A stretch of 64,000 bases of DNA. Origin: Candidatus Schekmanbacteria bacterium. Its GTDB lineage: Bacteria; Schekmanbacteria; GWA2-38-11; J061. The stretch spans positions 124,001 through 188,000 of the forward strand of contig JACRJM010000003.1 in NCBI GenBank assembly GCA_016219965.1, given 5' to 3'. Numbering within the stretch: position 1 is the stretch's first letter; each line of letters starts with the position of its first letter. This document shows positions 9,615 to 17,550 of the stretch, piece by piece. Made by a program: the position numbers and the translations under genes. Below the pieces are notes generated by a model. That model saw only the letters and a program-made list of their open reading frames with translations, was not told where the DNA came from and made no database searches.

Positions 9615-10194
9615 TAAAGACTTTCTTTATATTGTATGGCATCCACTTTGTCCCAGTGATCCTTCTGTAAGTTTCAATATGAAAGAGAGCCTCGTTTTTC
9701 CTGCCACTTTCAATATAAATAAGCGAGAGATTAAAATGAGCAGCTGGGTTGTCCGGAGACAGATAGAGTACTGATTTAAATATTTCTTCACCTTTGATTA
9801 TATCCCCAGATTTTCTATATGATATACCCAAGGCAATCATACCTTCTAAAGACATTGGAAAAGATTGATGATAATTTTGGAACGCATTGATTGATGCCTT
9901 TAAATTTCCAACAGTCTGATAATTCAAGCCGAGATTGAAATAATAGACTGGGTCGTATATAGCTGCTTTTGTGTAATAGGTTACAGCTTTCGTAAAATCA
10001 AGTTTACTTTCTTCTATTTCCCCAAGGTGAAAATAACATTCAGCACAGGATGGATTAAATCTTGTTAACTGTAAAAGAATTCTGCTTGCATTATCCCAAT
10101 CTCCCCTTTGTTTCAGAATCATTGCATTAGCTAATGTTTCATCAGCAGCATATACATTCCAAGAGCTGAGCAGCTGAGCGAGCAGGAATCCCAT
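9604..10194 (-). CDS. TPR-repeat protein, probably exported
   Basis: 196 residues from ATG 10194. Four to five tetratricopeptide-type repeats are visible (for example CAECYFHLGEIEESKLDFTK, AIYDPVYYFNLGLNYQTVGN, PDNPAAHFNLSLIYIESGR). The N-terminus is hydrophobic (GFLLAQLLSSWNVYAAD) and looks like the end of a signal peptide, but ATG 10194 removes its basic head. An in-frame CTG at 10230, five bases past AGGAGG, would give a complete signal peptide with two lysines. The protein likely scaffolds periplasmic interactions; partner unknown. Confidence 0.8.
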   Translation of the reverse strand: MGFLLAQLLSSWNVYAADETLANAMILKQRGDWDNASRILLQLTRFNPSCAECYFHLGEIEESKLDFTKAVTYYTKAAIYDPVYYFNLGLNYQTVGNLKASINAFQNYHQSFPMSLEGMIALGISYRKSGDIIKGEEIFKSVLYLSPDNPAAHFNLSLIYIESGRKNEALFHIETYRRITGTKWMPYNIKKVFNEK

Positions 10195-10213
10195 AATAAT
10201 CAGTTTTACATTG

Positions 10214-11839
10214 CTAAGTTTTTTTTCCAGGTTCCCTCCTCCTCATTATTACACATTCCCTGTTTTCTCCTACTTTAACAAGTTTAGACTGTATCAACTC
10301 ATCAAGATCTCTATCAAAGTCCTTTTTTCTGAAGATATAATATTCATCATAATTATTATTTGTATGATATAGCCTGTATGTAAGCTGAAATTTGTGATCA
10401 ATCCTTAATATCCTGCGTTGCGAGTAAAATACGAATGAGGGTTTAAAAAACTTAAAAAAAACTATTTCACTTTTCCCAATAGCAGAACTTTTAAGTGTAA
10501 GAGCTAATTTCTTGTTAGATTTGAATTTTTCAAAAGCATCAACATTTATAACAGCTCCTAGAAAAATAAATACCACGAGAAAAACCTGCATATAAAATAT
10601 AGCCACTTTTTTATTCTTGTATGTCAGAAAAACTAAAACAATAAACCAGATATTGAGACTTATCAATGTCCATATCAAAGCGGTTAAACCTATTGCGTCT
10701 AAAACAATTACTACTATATTAGGAAAAAATTTAAGGATTATCAAAGCAGATATATCAAAACTTAGAAACAATGCAAAAATGGCATATATTCCCAAGGTTA
10801 TTCCTTTATCTTCTCTGCGCTGAAAACAATCTTTCCAGCACTTCCCGGCTATCATAGCAAGAGGTGGATAAATGGGAAGTATATAGTTTGGCAGCTTTGA
10901 CTTTGAAAGAGAATAGAAGACAAATATAGCACAAGCCCATGCAATGAGAAATTTAAGTTGCCTTGAGTCTTCGGTCTGATTACTTATACTTTTTGTTGCC
11001 TGAAAAGGCAGAAAAAAAATCCATGGGAAAAAACCACCGATAATTACCGGTATATAGTAAACAATGCTACCGCTTCTTTCATGGACATCTGTAAAATACC
11101 TCATGATATTTTCATAAACTATATTTTCATACAAAAAACCCGGAGTTTTAATTGAAGAAGCTACGTACCACGGCAGGATTACTAACAGTGTAATCAGTAT
11201 CCCTGTTGGTTTAAAAAAAACTTTTATTGATTCGAATTCTTTGAAAATCAGTATATAAAAAAAAATTATAATTCCAGGGACAATAATTCCCAGAGGTCCC
11301 TTTGACATAAACCCTAATCCAAGTGAGATAAATAATATTACCCGATGTATTTTACTATATGGAGAATATTTCCCAGTTGTATTAATAAATGAAAAAACAG
11401 AAAGGGTAATAAAAAAAGCAAGAGTCATGTCTGTTACTATTGAGTGAGAAAGCGCAATAAACTCTATACTGGTAAGAAGGATGATAAGGGAAAGTAATCC
11501 AGTTTCAAAACAGAAAAAATTTTTTCCAAGTGCGAATACAAGATATAGTAATCCGGCTCCAAATAGTGTCGTAACATAACGTGGAGCATAATCAGCCATT
11601 CCAGTTAAATTAAAGGCAATTGCAGAAAGCCAGAAATAAAGAGGAGGTTTTTTATTATATGCTTCATAGTTTAGATGCGGAGATATGTAATCCCCTGATT
11701 CAATCATTTCCCTAGCTATCTCCGCATATCTCGCTTCATCAGGGTCCCATAAGTCACGGGATGACAATCCAAAAAAAAGGAGAAATATGGCAAATAATAT
11801 TGTCCCTGATAGGAAAAGTTTTTTTTGTGAAGACGTCAT
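10214..11839 (-). CDS. ArnT/PMT-like GT39-fold membrane glycosyltransferase
   Basis: 541 residues with about ten to twelve membrane helices. The first periplasmic loop has the catalytic-type acidic motif DLWDPDEARYAEIAREM, and KKPPLYFWLSAIAF follows, both characteristic of 4-amino-4-deoxy-L-arabinose transferase and related lipid-linked-sugar transferases. It should transfer a sugar from a polyprenyl carrier to lipid A, glycan or protein at the periplasmic face. It is the first gene of the operon with the TPR and VanZ-like genes. Confidence 0.88.
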   Translation of the reverse strand: MTSSQKKLFLSGTILFAIFLLFFGLSSRDLWDPDEARYAEIAREMIESGDYISPHLNYEAYNKKPPLYFWLSAIAFNLTGMADYAPRYVTTLFGAGLLYLVFALGKNFFCFETGLLSLIILLTSIEFIALSHSIVTDMTLAFFITLSVFSFINTTGKYSPYSKIHRVILFISLGLGFMSKGPLGIIVPGIIIFFYILIFKEFESIKVFFKPTGILITLLVILPWYVASSIKTPGFLYENIVYENIMRYFTDVHERSGSIVYYIPVIIGGFFPWIFFLPFQATKSISNQTEDSRQLKFLIAWACAIFVFYSLSKSKLPNYILPIYPPLAMIAGKCWKDCFQRREDKGITLGIYAIFALFLSFDISALIILKFFPNIVVIVLDAIGLTALIWTLISLNIWFIVLVFLTYKNKKVAIFYMQVFLVVFIFLGAVINVDAFEKFKSNKKLALTLKSSAIGKSEIVFFKFFKPSFVFYSQRRILRIDHKFQLTYRLYHTNNNYDEYYIFRKKDFDRDLDELIQSKLVKVGENRECVIMRRREPGKKT

Positions 11840-11928
11840 TTATCTTTTTTTCGCTAAGCGATTAATTGTTAATTTTAGAAGTAAAGGTTATTTAAGATTC
11901 TGCGAAATCTAAGATAAAATATTATTAC

Positions 11929-11984
11929 CGTCAATGTAAATTAACTTAAAAAGTTTTTCGTCATGACATTGACGTTGTTGTCAA
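11929..11984. promoter_or_regulatory. Dyad cluster, candidate sigma-54 activator binding region
   Basis: Three overlapping inverted repeats: CGTCAATGT (11929-11937) with ACATTGACG (11966-11974), the perfect palindrome GTCATGAC (11960-11967), and TTGAC (11969-11973) with GTCAA (11980-11984). They lie about 190-245 bp upstream of the sigma-54 element, the usual distance for enhancer-binding-protein sites. Function is inferred from spacing and symmetry only. Confidence 0.45.
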
Positions 11985-12172
11985 AAGATACCCGTAAAAA
12001 ATTGCCGCAAACTATCAATATGTTCCTATTAACAATTTGTTATCCAACGAATGGAAGAAGGTCTGGCTGTCAATATATTTTATATCTTTCCACAATATAT
12101 CTTAGTAAATCAGTAAGTTAAAGATTGCTATTCAAATTTTATTTATCTCGTTGCTAAAAAACTGATTCTCTC

Positions 12173-12188
12173 TGGCATAGTAATTGCG
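12173..12188 (+). promoter_or_regulatory. Sigma-54 (RpoN) -24/-12 promoter upstream of chemotaxis cluster
   Basis: TGGCATAGTAATTGCG matches the sigma-54 consensus TGGCAC-N5-TTGCW, with GG at 12174-12175 and GC at 12186-12187, exactly 10 bp between. Transcription would start near 12199, about 40 bp before the cheY start codon. A dedicated enhancer-binding ATPase is therefore required; none is encoded in the window. Confidence 0.8.
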
Positions 12189-12237
12189 TAATCAATAAAG
12201 ATTTTTTTAACAACTATGAACAGGAGGCCATGTAACC

Positions 12238-12612
12238 ATGAAGATTATGATAGTAGACGATTCATCGGTTATGCGAAAAATAGTAACACGAACAATCAGA
12301 CAAACCGGTTTTGAAATAGAGGAAATAGTTGAAGCATCTGATGGACTGGATGCATTGGAAAAACTGAAATCTTACACAAGCGATTTGATTCTCTGTGACG
12401 TTAATATGCCAAACATGAATGGGTTAGAATTTGTAGAGAAGGTAAACGCTGAAAAAATCGCACCTGAGAGTGACATTATTATGGTCACGACTGAAGGAGG
12501 AATAGACATCGTAAACAAGGCTGTGGAAAACGGCGCCAAAGGATTCATAATCAAGCCATTTACTCCAGAAGATTTCGTCGCCAAGGTAAAACATTTATGC
12601 AAGAGGTGGTAA
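12238..12612 (+). CDS. cheY: CheY-type single-domain response regulator
   Basis: 124 residues, only a receiver domain. It has the acidic pair in MIVDDSS (D7, D8), the phosphoacceptor D54 in ILCDVNMPN, the switch threonine region MVTTEGG and the lysine in IIKPFTPEDF. Phosphorylated by CheA, it would bind the flagellar motor or another output. AGGAGG is 10 bp upstream, and it is first in the sigma-54-driven cluster. Confidence 0.93.
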   Translation: MKIMIVDDSSVMRKIVTRTIRQTGFEIEEIVEASDGLDALEKLKSYTSDLILCDVNMPNMNGLEFVEKVNAEKIAPESDIIMVTTEGGIDIVNKAVENGAKGFIIKPFTPEDFVAKVKHLCKRW

Positions 12613-12656
12613 AATTCACGCTGCCGATGAAACCCTTAAAAGAAAGCGCATAATAT

Positions 12657-13136
12657 ATGGAATCAATTATATCGCTTATGTCAGAAACTGCAGTTGAGGT
12701 GCTTAAAAAAATGGCTTTTTTAGATGTAGAACACATAAGGAATGATGAACCCATTTCAAAAGCTATAGAAAATGTCCACATGTGTTCAATGATCATGCTC
12801 GACGGTACGTTAAAAGGCTCTATCGTTTTTCATTGCTCTGATAAACTTGCGAAACAGGTGACATGCGCTCTTTTAGGGGAAGATATGGCAAATGACATAG
12901 CAGATATGGATATAAAAGACGCAATAGGTGAAGTTACAAATGTAATTGCAGGAAATGTTAAAAACAAGATTTCGAATTTAGGTCATAGCTTTTCTCTTTC
13001 TTCTCCTAAAGTTTTGGAATGGGGAGAATATGTGATCGAACTTAAGACTAAAGCACGCCAGGGGATTATGGAATTTACCTCGGGAAAAGAAACTTTTTTT
13101 ATTGAGTTGTTATCAAGTAATGGGTCTCACGATTAG
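12657..13136 (+). CDS. cheX: CheX-type CheY-P phosphatase
   Basis: 159 residues matching the CheX/CheC fold: a central GSIVFHCSDKLAKQV strand-helix unit and the catalytic ExxN motif in AIGEVTNVIAGN (E92, N95), which supplies the acid and amide that dephosphorylate CheY-P. It follows cheY by 44 bp. It is one of three CheX-like proteins in this cluster. Confidence 0.85.
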   Translation: MESIISLMSETAVEVLKKMAFLDVEHIRNDEPISKAIENVHMCSMIMLDGTLKGSIVFHCSDKLAKQVTCALLGEDMANDIADMDIKDAIGEVTNVIAGNVKNKISNLGHSFSLSSPKVLEWGEYVIELKTKARQGIMEFTSGKETFFIELLSSNGSHD

Positions 13137-13149
13137 ATAAACAAAACAT

Positions 13150-14175
13150 GTGAAAAGTGACATGGCCAATCCTGTTGAGAAAATAAAAGAAACTATTGAT
13201 GAAATCCTTGACTCTGTTGAGAATGAAATAGTTACTATTTTCAATGCATTGTTTGGAAAGCTTGTCAGTTGTTTTCTAGCAGGTGTGTCAGTTACAACCG
13301 CCAAGGAATTCCTCGATCCACGAAAAGGTAAAAAAAGCTTCCTTATAGATCTTAATACTAATGAAGAAATAAAGGGAGATATCTTTATCTGTCTCGACCA
13401 CAAAGAAGCTTGCTGGGTTTCAGCAATTATGAATGGCCTTGCTGAATCAATGGCAGATGAAAAAGAAAAAAGCGGCCAATTTGATGAAAATGATATTGAT
13501 GCTGTTTCAGAAGTTGGCAATCAATTAGCTGGAAAATTGAATTTTGTCCTCAAGCCTATTGCCAAGAAAAAACTACATTTTATTAAAACCAGGCATTTTT
13601 TGACTGAAGAGATGCAGGGAGAAGACAATAAAATACCTCTTGATGAAGAAGAAACTGTAATTATCCCTAAATTCTCTTTTTCCTCTGAGGGGAAGGAAAT
13701 AGGATTTATTTATGTAATGTTCCCGGTAAACTTTGCTTCCCTGATGGTTGGGATACCTCTCAGTGGCGACACTCAAGAAAAAGATAATGAAAGTGAATCT
13801 GCTAAATTAAGAAAGATAATCCTCCTTTGCCAGCAAATTGATAGCAAGGAAGAAGCACTTTATAATATGGTTGCAGATAAGTTTTCGGCAAGCTTTATTA
13901 CCTGTAAGCTTAACTCTGCTCTTGAGGAAAACCCAGAAATTAAAGAAGCAGATCTGATTTTCGTCGACTCCTATGATGATCCAAACAGTGGGATAGACAT
14001 ATGTAAACAGCTTATAGCGTTAAAAAGCAGTAAAAAAAAATCAATAATTCTCAGTTCAAAAAATATAACAAAAGATCTTTTGCTCCAGGCTATATCTACC
14101 GGAATTTGTGACATCATAGTAAAGCCCGCTTCTACAAAAACAATTATGCAGAAAGTACAAGCGAATATAGGGTGA
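13150..14175 (+). CDS. CheX-like phosphatase fused to a degenerate receiver domain
   Basis: 341 residues from GTG 13150 (ATG 13162 is an alternative; neither has a strong ribosome site). Residues 10-200 look CheX-like, with ExxN at E121/N124 in AVSEVGNQLAG. Residues about 215-341 form a receiver-like domain: the phosphosite strand reads DLIFVDSYDDP and the end has DIIVKPAS with the conserved lysine, but the N-terminal acidic pair is missing (KIILLCQQIDSKEE), so it is likely a pseudoreceiver that binds rather than receives phosphate. The stop lies 4 bp before cheA, suggesting coupling. A fused phosphatase-pseudoreceiver may tune CheY-P or CheA output (inference). Confidence 0.75.
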   Translation: MKSDMANPVEKIKETIDEILDSVENEIVTIFNALFGKLVSCFLAGVSVTTAKEFLDPRKGKKSFLIDLNTNEEIKGDIFICLDHKEACWVSAIMNGLAESMADEKEKSGQFDENDIDAVSEVGNQLAGKLNFVLKPIAKKKLHFIKTRHFLTEEMQGEDNKIPLDEEETVIIPKFSFSSEGKEIGFIYVMFPVNFASLMVGIPLSGDTQEKDNESESAKLRKIILLCQQIDSKEEALYNMVADKFSASFITCKLNSALEENPEIKEADLIFVDSYDDPNSGIDICKQLIALKSSKKKSIILSSKNITKDLLLQAISTGICDIIVKPASTKTIMQKVQANIG

Positions 14176-14179
14176 GGTT

Positions 14180-16927
14180 ATGGCATTAAATATAGAAAAA
14201 ATAAATGAGATTGTTAATCAGCTTTCAATATCTTTGATTTCTGAAAACGGCAATTTTTTTTCTATTCCGCAAGTTAAAGCAGAAATAATAGAACTTCTAG
14301 AGTTACTCAATGCAGGCACTACCCCTGAGCTGTCAAATATATGCAATGAGATTAACGCAGTTATTCAGAAAGCTTCAGAATGTAAGAGTAATAAAAATAT
14401 AGGTGATCCGACAAAAAGAATTTCAGAACTATTAATAAGTCTTCAGAATCTGATTCTCTCAACTCCACACCGGTCAGACAGCGATATATCTAAAAAGAAC
14501 ACTCAATCATCTGGAGAGCCACATTTTGCCGTTCCAGAACATCAAAAAAAGGATGAAGAGATGCTTAATATACCTGATGACGAAAGAGAAATTTATGGAG
14601 ATTTTGTTACAGAGAGTCTTGAACATATCCAACAGATAGAAAAAGGAATATTGGAACTTGAGAACAACAGTGCTGATGCAGAGATAATCAACAGTATGTT
14701 CCGTTGTTTTCATTCCATTAAGGGAAATTCCGGTTTTTTAAATCTTAAAGTGATGAACAATTTATCTCATAAGTGTGAGGGACTCCTTGACAAGCTCAGA
14801 AGCAAAAAAATGAACTATACTGAAGAGATTACAGATATTGTTCTTGAAGCAATTGACATTCTCAAGGGTATGCTCGGTGATATTGGTGCTGCGGTTCGCG
14901 ATAAGCAACCGCTTAATTGTCACTATGAAATTGAAACATTTCTACAAAAAATAGAAGATGTTAAAAATCCTATCATTACTAAGGATGTCACTAAACCATC
15001 AGATGTAAATAAATCTGATTCTGCTGAGATTAAACAACCCCAGGAGGCCACTTGTGATGAATTCAATGTTAACTCTTTAGTTAATAGGGAAGAGGAAGAG
15101 TTTATTCATCTTCCAGAGGACTCTGATATTAGCCTGATTGGTGAATTTATAACAGAAAGCAATGATAATATAGCTGGTGCTGAGGCCGCTCTTCTTTCTC
15201 TTGAAACTCAACCTGACGACATGGAAGCAGTTAACACATGCTTTCGAGCTTTTCATACAATGAAGGGAACTGCCGGTTTTATTGGCATAAAACCTATGGC
15301 AGAATTTGCTCATCACGCTGAATCACTTCTCAGTCGTATCCGTGACCGCAAAATCTCCTATACTCCCGGATATGCAGATCTGGCACTGCGTTCGATAGAT
15401 ATGTTCAAGGAATTAATACAATCCCTACAGACTGTCTTAGGAGGAGAAACTGCAAGTAAACCTTCAGGCTACACTGAATTAATTCATGATTTAATGAACC
15501 CTGAATCTGTCACTGCAAAGAATTCTATGCCAGAGATTGTCACTCCAAGGCTCGGAGATATTCTTGTTGCTGATGGAAAGGCTGACCGGAATGAAGTCGA
15601 AAAGGCTGCGTCATCTAAGAGCGAAGAACCAATAGGAGTAAAATTGGTAAAAAATGGCGCTGCATCCCTTCAGGATGTTGCAGGTGCCATACGTAAACAA
15701 CAATCTACTGCTGCTGGTGACAGCAACATTTCGGATACATCTGTACGAGTCAGGACAGACCGTCTTGACCGTCTCATAGATATGGTGGGTGAGCTTGTAA
15801 TATCTCAGTCTATGGTTTCGCAGGATATAAGTGTAGCAGGCAATGGCTATCATGAGTTGTCAAAGAAAATTTCTCATACAGGAAAAATAGTAAGAGAGTT
15901 GCAGGATCTAACTATGTCAATGAGAATGGTGCCTCTTAAACCCACTTTCCAGAAAATGACACGACTCATAAGGGATCTTTCACGTAAGAGCGGAAAGATT
16001 GTCAATTTCATTACACAGGGTGATGATACCGAGATAGACAGGAATATGGTTGATGTCATTAACGATCCTCTTGTACATATGCTTCGCAATGCTGCGGACC
16101 ATGGTGTTGAGTTGCCGGAAATCAGGGAAAAGAATGGGAAAGCAAAAGAAGGGACTATTTCTCTCTCAGCATACCATTCAGGCGGAAATGTTGTGATTGA
16201 AATTAAGGATGACGGCAAAGGAATTGACAGGGAAAAGGTAATTAAAAAAGCTGTTGCTGCCGGTCTTATTGACCCGGGGAAAAATCTGTCTGACAGCGAG
16301 GTGTTTAACCTTATATTTGAACCAGGCTTTTCTACAGCAGATAAAGTAACGGATATTTCGGGCAGAGGAGTTGGGATGGATGTAGTTAAGCGAGGAGTAG
16401 AGTCATTAAGGGGAAAGATTAATCTGACATCAGTTGCAGGCAAGGGAAGTACTTTTTCCATGTATCTGCCGCTCACAATGGCAATAACTGACGGTATGCT
16501 TGTTAAAGTAGGAAGCGAACGCTATCTCATTCCTACAGTGAATATTTCCATGAGTTTTAGACCTGATGCCAAACTCCTTTTTACGGTTGGTGAAAAAGGA
16601 GAAATTGTAATGCTTCGCGACAATCCTGTTCCAATATTCCGATTGCACAGTCTGTTTGGGATTAAAGGCGCAGTTGAAAATCCTTTAGAAGCATTGCTTG
16701 TTATCATAGATGACGGAAATCAACAGAATGCACTTCTTGTTGATGAATTATTGGGTCAGCATCAGGTTGTGGCAAAACCGCTGGGTAACTGGTTAGGACA
16801 GATCCCCGGAGTATCTGGTGGCGCAATCCTGGGAGATGGACATGTCGGATTAATTCTTGACTCATCAGATCTTATTGCGGCGGCAAAACAAAATAGTACT
16901 GCAAGTGATTGCAGATATGCAGCATAG
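14180..16927 (+). CDS. cheA: Chemotaxis histidine kinase CheA with two Hpt domains
   Basis: 915 residues, longer than the usual 650-700. Two phosphotransfer domains are visible: FRCFHSIKGNSGF with H178 and FRAFHTMKGTAGF with H359. A short LGDILVADG... segment near residue 450 resembles MshEN-type nucleotide or adaptor motifs. Then come the dimerisation domain (RTDRLDRLIDMVGELV), the HATPase (HMLRNAADHGVE, DDGKGID, SGRGVGMDVV) and a CheW-like regulatory domain (KVGSERYLIPT to the end). No clear CheY-binding P2 domain is seen. It forms signalling arrays with CheW and MCPs at the inner membrane and phosphorylates the CheY proteins and CheB. Confidence 0.95.
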   Translation: MALNIEKINEIVNQLSISLISENGNFFSIPQVKAEIIELLELLNAGTTPELSNICNEINAVIQKASECKSNKNIGDPTKRISELLISLQNLILSTPHRSDSDISKKNTQSSGEPHFAVPEHQKKDEEMLNIPDDEREIYGDFVTESLEHIQQIEKGILELENNSADAEIINSMFRCFHSIKGNSGFLNLKVMNNLSHKCEGLLDKLRSKKMNYTEEITDIVLEAIDILKGMLGDIGAAVRDKQPLNCHYEIETFLQKIEDVKNPIITKDVTKPSDVNKSDSAEIKQPQEATCDEFNVNSLVNREEEEFIHLPEDSDISLIGEFITESNDNIAGAEAALLSLETQPDDMEAVNTCFRAFHTMKGTAGFIGIKPMAEFAHHAESLLSRIRDRKISYTPGYADLALRSIDMFKELIQSLQTVLGGETASKPSGYTELIHDLMNPESVTAKNSMPEIVTPRLGDILVADGKADRNEVEKAASSKSEEPIGVKLVKNGAASLQDVAGAIRKQQSTAAGDSNISDTSVRVRTDRLDRLIDMVGELVISQSMVSQDISVAGNGYHELSKKISHTGKIVRELQDLTMSMRMVPLKPTFQKMTRLIRDLSRKSGKIVNFITQGDDTEIDRNMVDVINDPLVHMLRNAADHGVELPEIREKNGKAKEGTISLSAYHSGGNVVIEIKDDGKGIDREKVIKKAVAAGLIDPGKNLSDSEVFNLIFEPGFSTADKVTDISGRGVGMDVVKRGVESLRGKINLTSVAGKGSTFSMYLPLTMAITDGMLVKVGSERYLIPTVNISMSFRPDAKLLFTVGEKGEIVMLRDNPVPIFRLHSLFGIKGAVENPLEALLVIIDDGNQQNALLVDELLGQHQVVAKPLGNWLGQIPGVSGGAILGDGHVGLILDSSDLIAAAKQNSTASDCRYAA

Positions 16928-16967
16928 ATACTTTTTAAAATGACAAAATTTAAAGAGGGAAAGAAAC

Positions 16968-17480
16968 ATGTTAGGTGGAAATGAAGGGATAAATGAAAAC
17001 CGAGATAAGGGATTTAATTCCGAAAAGGCTGCTGGCAAGTCTGGCGAAACAAAGAAATTTCTCAGCTTTTTTCTTGGAACAGAAGAATACGGAATAGACA
17101 TTGTTAGTGTCCACGAGATCATTGGTGTATTACCCATAACTTCAATTCCATACACTTCAAATTTTATCAAGGGTGTAATTAATCTTCGTGGGAAGATAAT
17201 TCCGGTAATTGACTTAAGGCTCAAGTTTGAAATGAGTGAAGCTGAATATACAGAAGAAACATGCATAATAGTTACCCAGTCGGAAAACTTACAAGTTGGT
17301 GTCATCGTAGACAAAGTATCAGAGGTTCTAGATATTTCACCCTCTCAAATTGAGGATGTGCCATCTTTTGGAATAAGAACAAATATTGATTACCTTTTAG
17401 GCATCTGTAACATCAGGGGAGGAGTCAAACTTTTGCTTGATATAGATAATGTACTTTCAAGCAAGGCAGCTTCAGCATAA
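16968..17480 (+). CDS. cheW: Chemotaxis coupling protein CheW
   Basis: 170 residues. A 25-residue polar tail precedes a CheW domain: FLSFFLGTEEYGIDIVSVHEIIG, IPYTSNFIKGVINLRGKIIPVIDL, GVIVDKVSEVLDI and YLLGICNIRGGVKLLLDI. It couples the MCP cytoplasmic tips to CheA. AGAGGGAAAG is the ribosome site, 40 bp after cheA. Confidence 0.95.
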   Translation: MLGGNEGINENRDKGFNSEKAAGKSGETKKFLSFFLGTEEYGIDIVSVHEIIGVLPITSIPYTSNFIKGVINLRGKIIPVIDLRLKFEMSEAEYTEETCIIVTQSENLQVGVIVDKVSEVLDISPSQIEDVPSFGIRTNIDYLLGICNIRGGVKLLLDIDNVLSSKAASA

Positions 17481-17550
17481 ATACATCGAAACATCTATAA
17501 AGAATAATTTTGGCAATGAATAAAAATGAATAAAATGGAGGGGAATAGTT

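Larger units (their letters stand above)
11840..12237. other. 398-bp divergent intergenic region between ArnT-like gene and chemotaxis cluster
   Basis: Holds no open frame of note. It contains a cluster of dyad sequences at 11929-11984, a sigma-54 promoter at 12173-12188, and a strong ribosome site AGGAGG at 12222-12227, 10 bp before the cheY start codon. Confidence 0.8.

Noticed and set aside
15874-16476. A 200-residue minus-strand frame inside cheA
   Set aside because: The sense strand encodes the conserved HATPase domain; the minus frame is a shadow.
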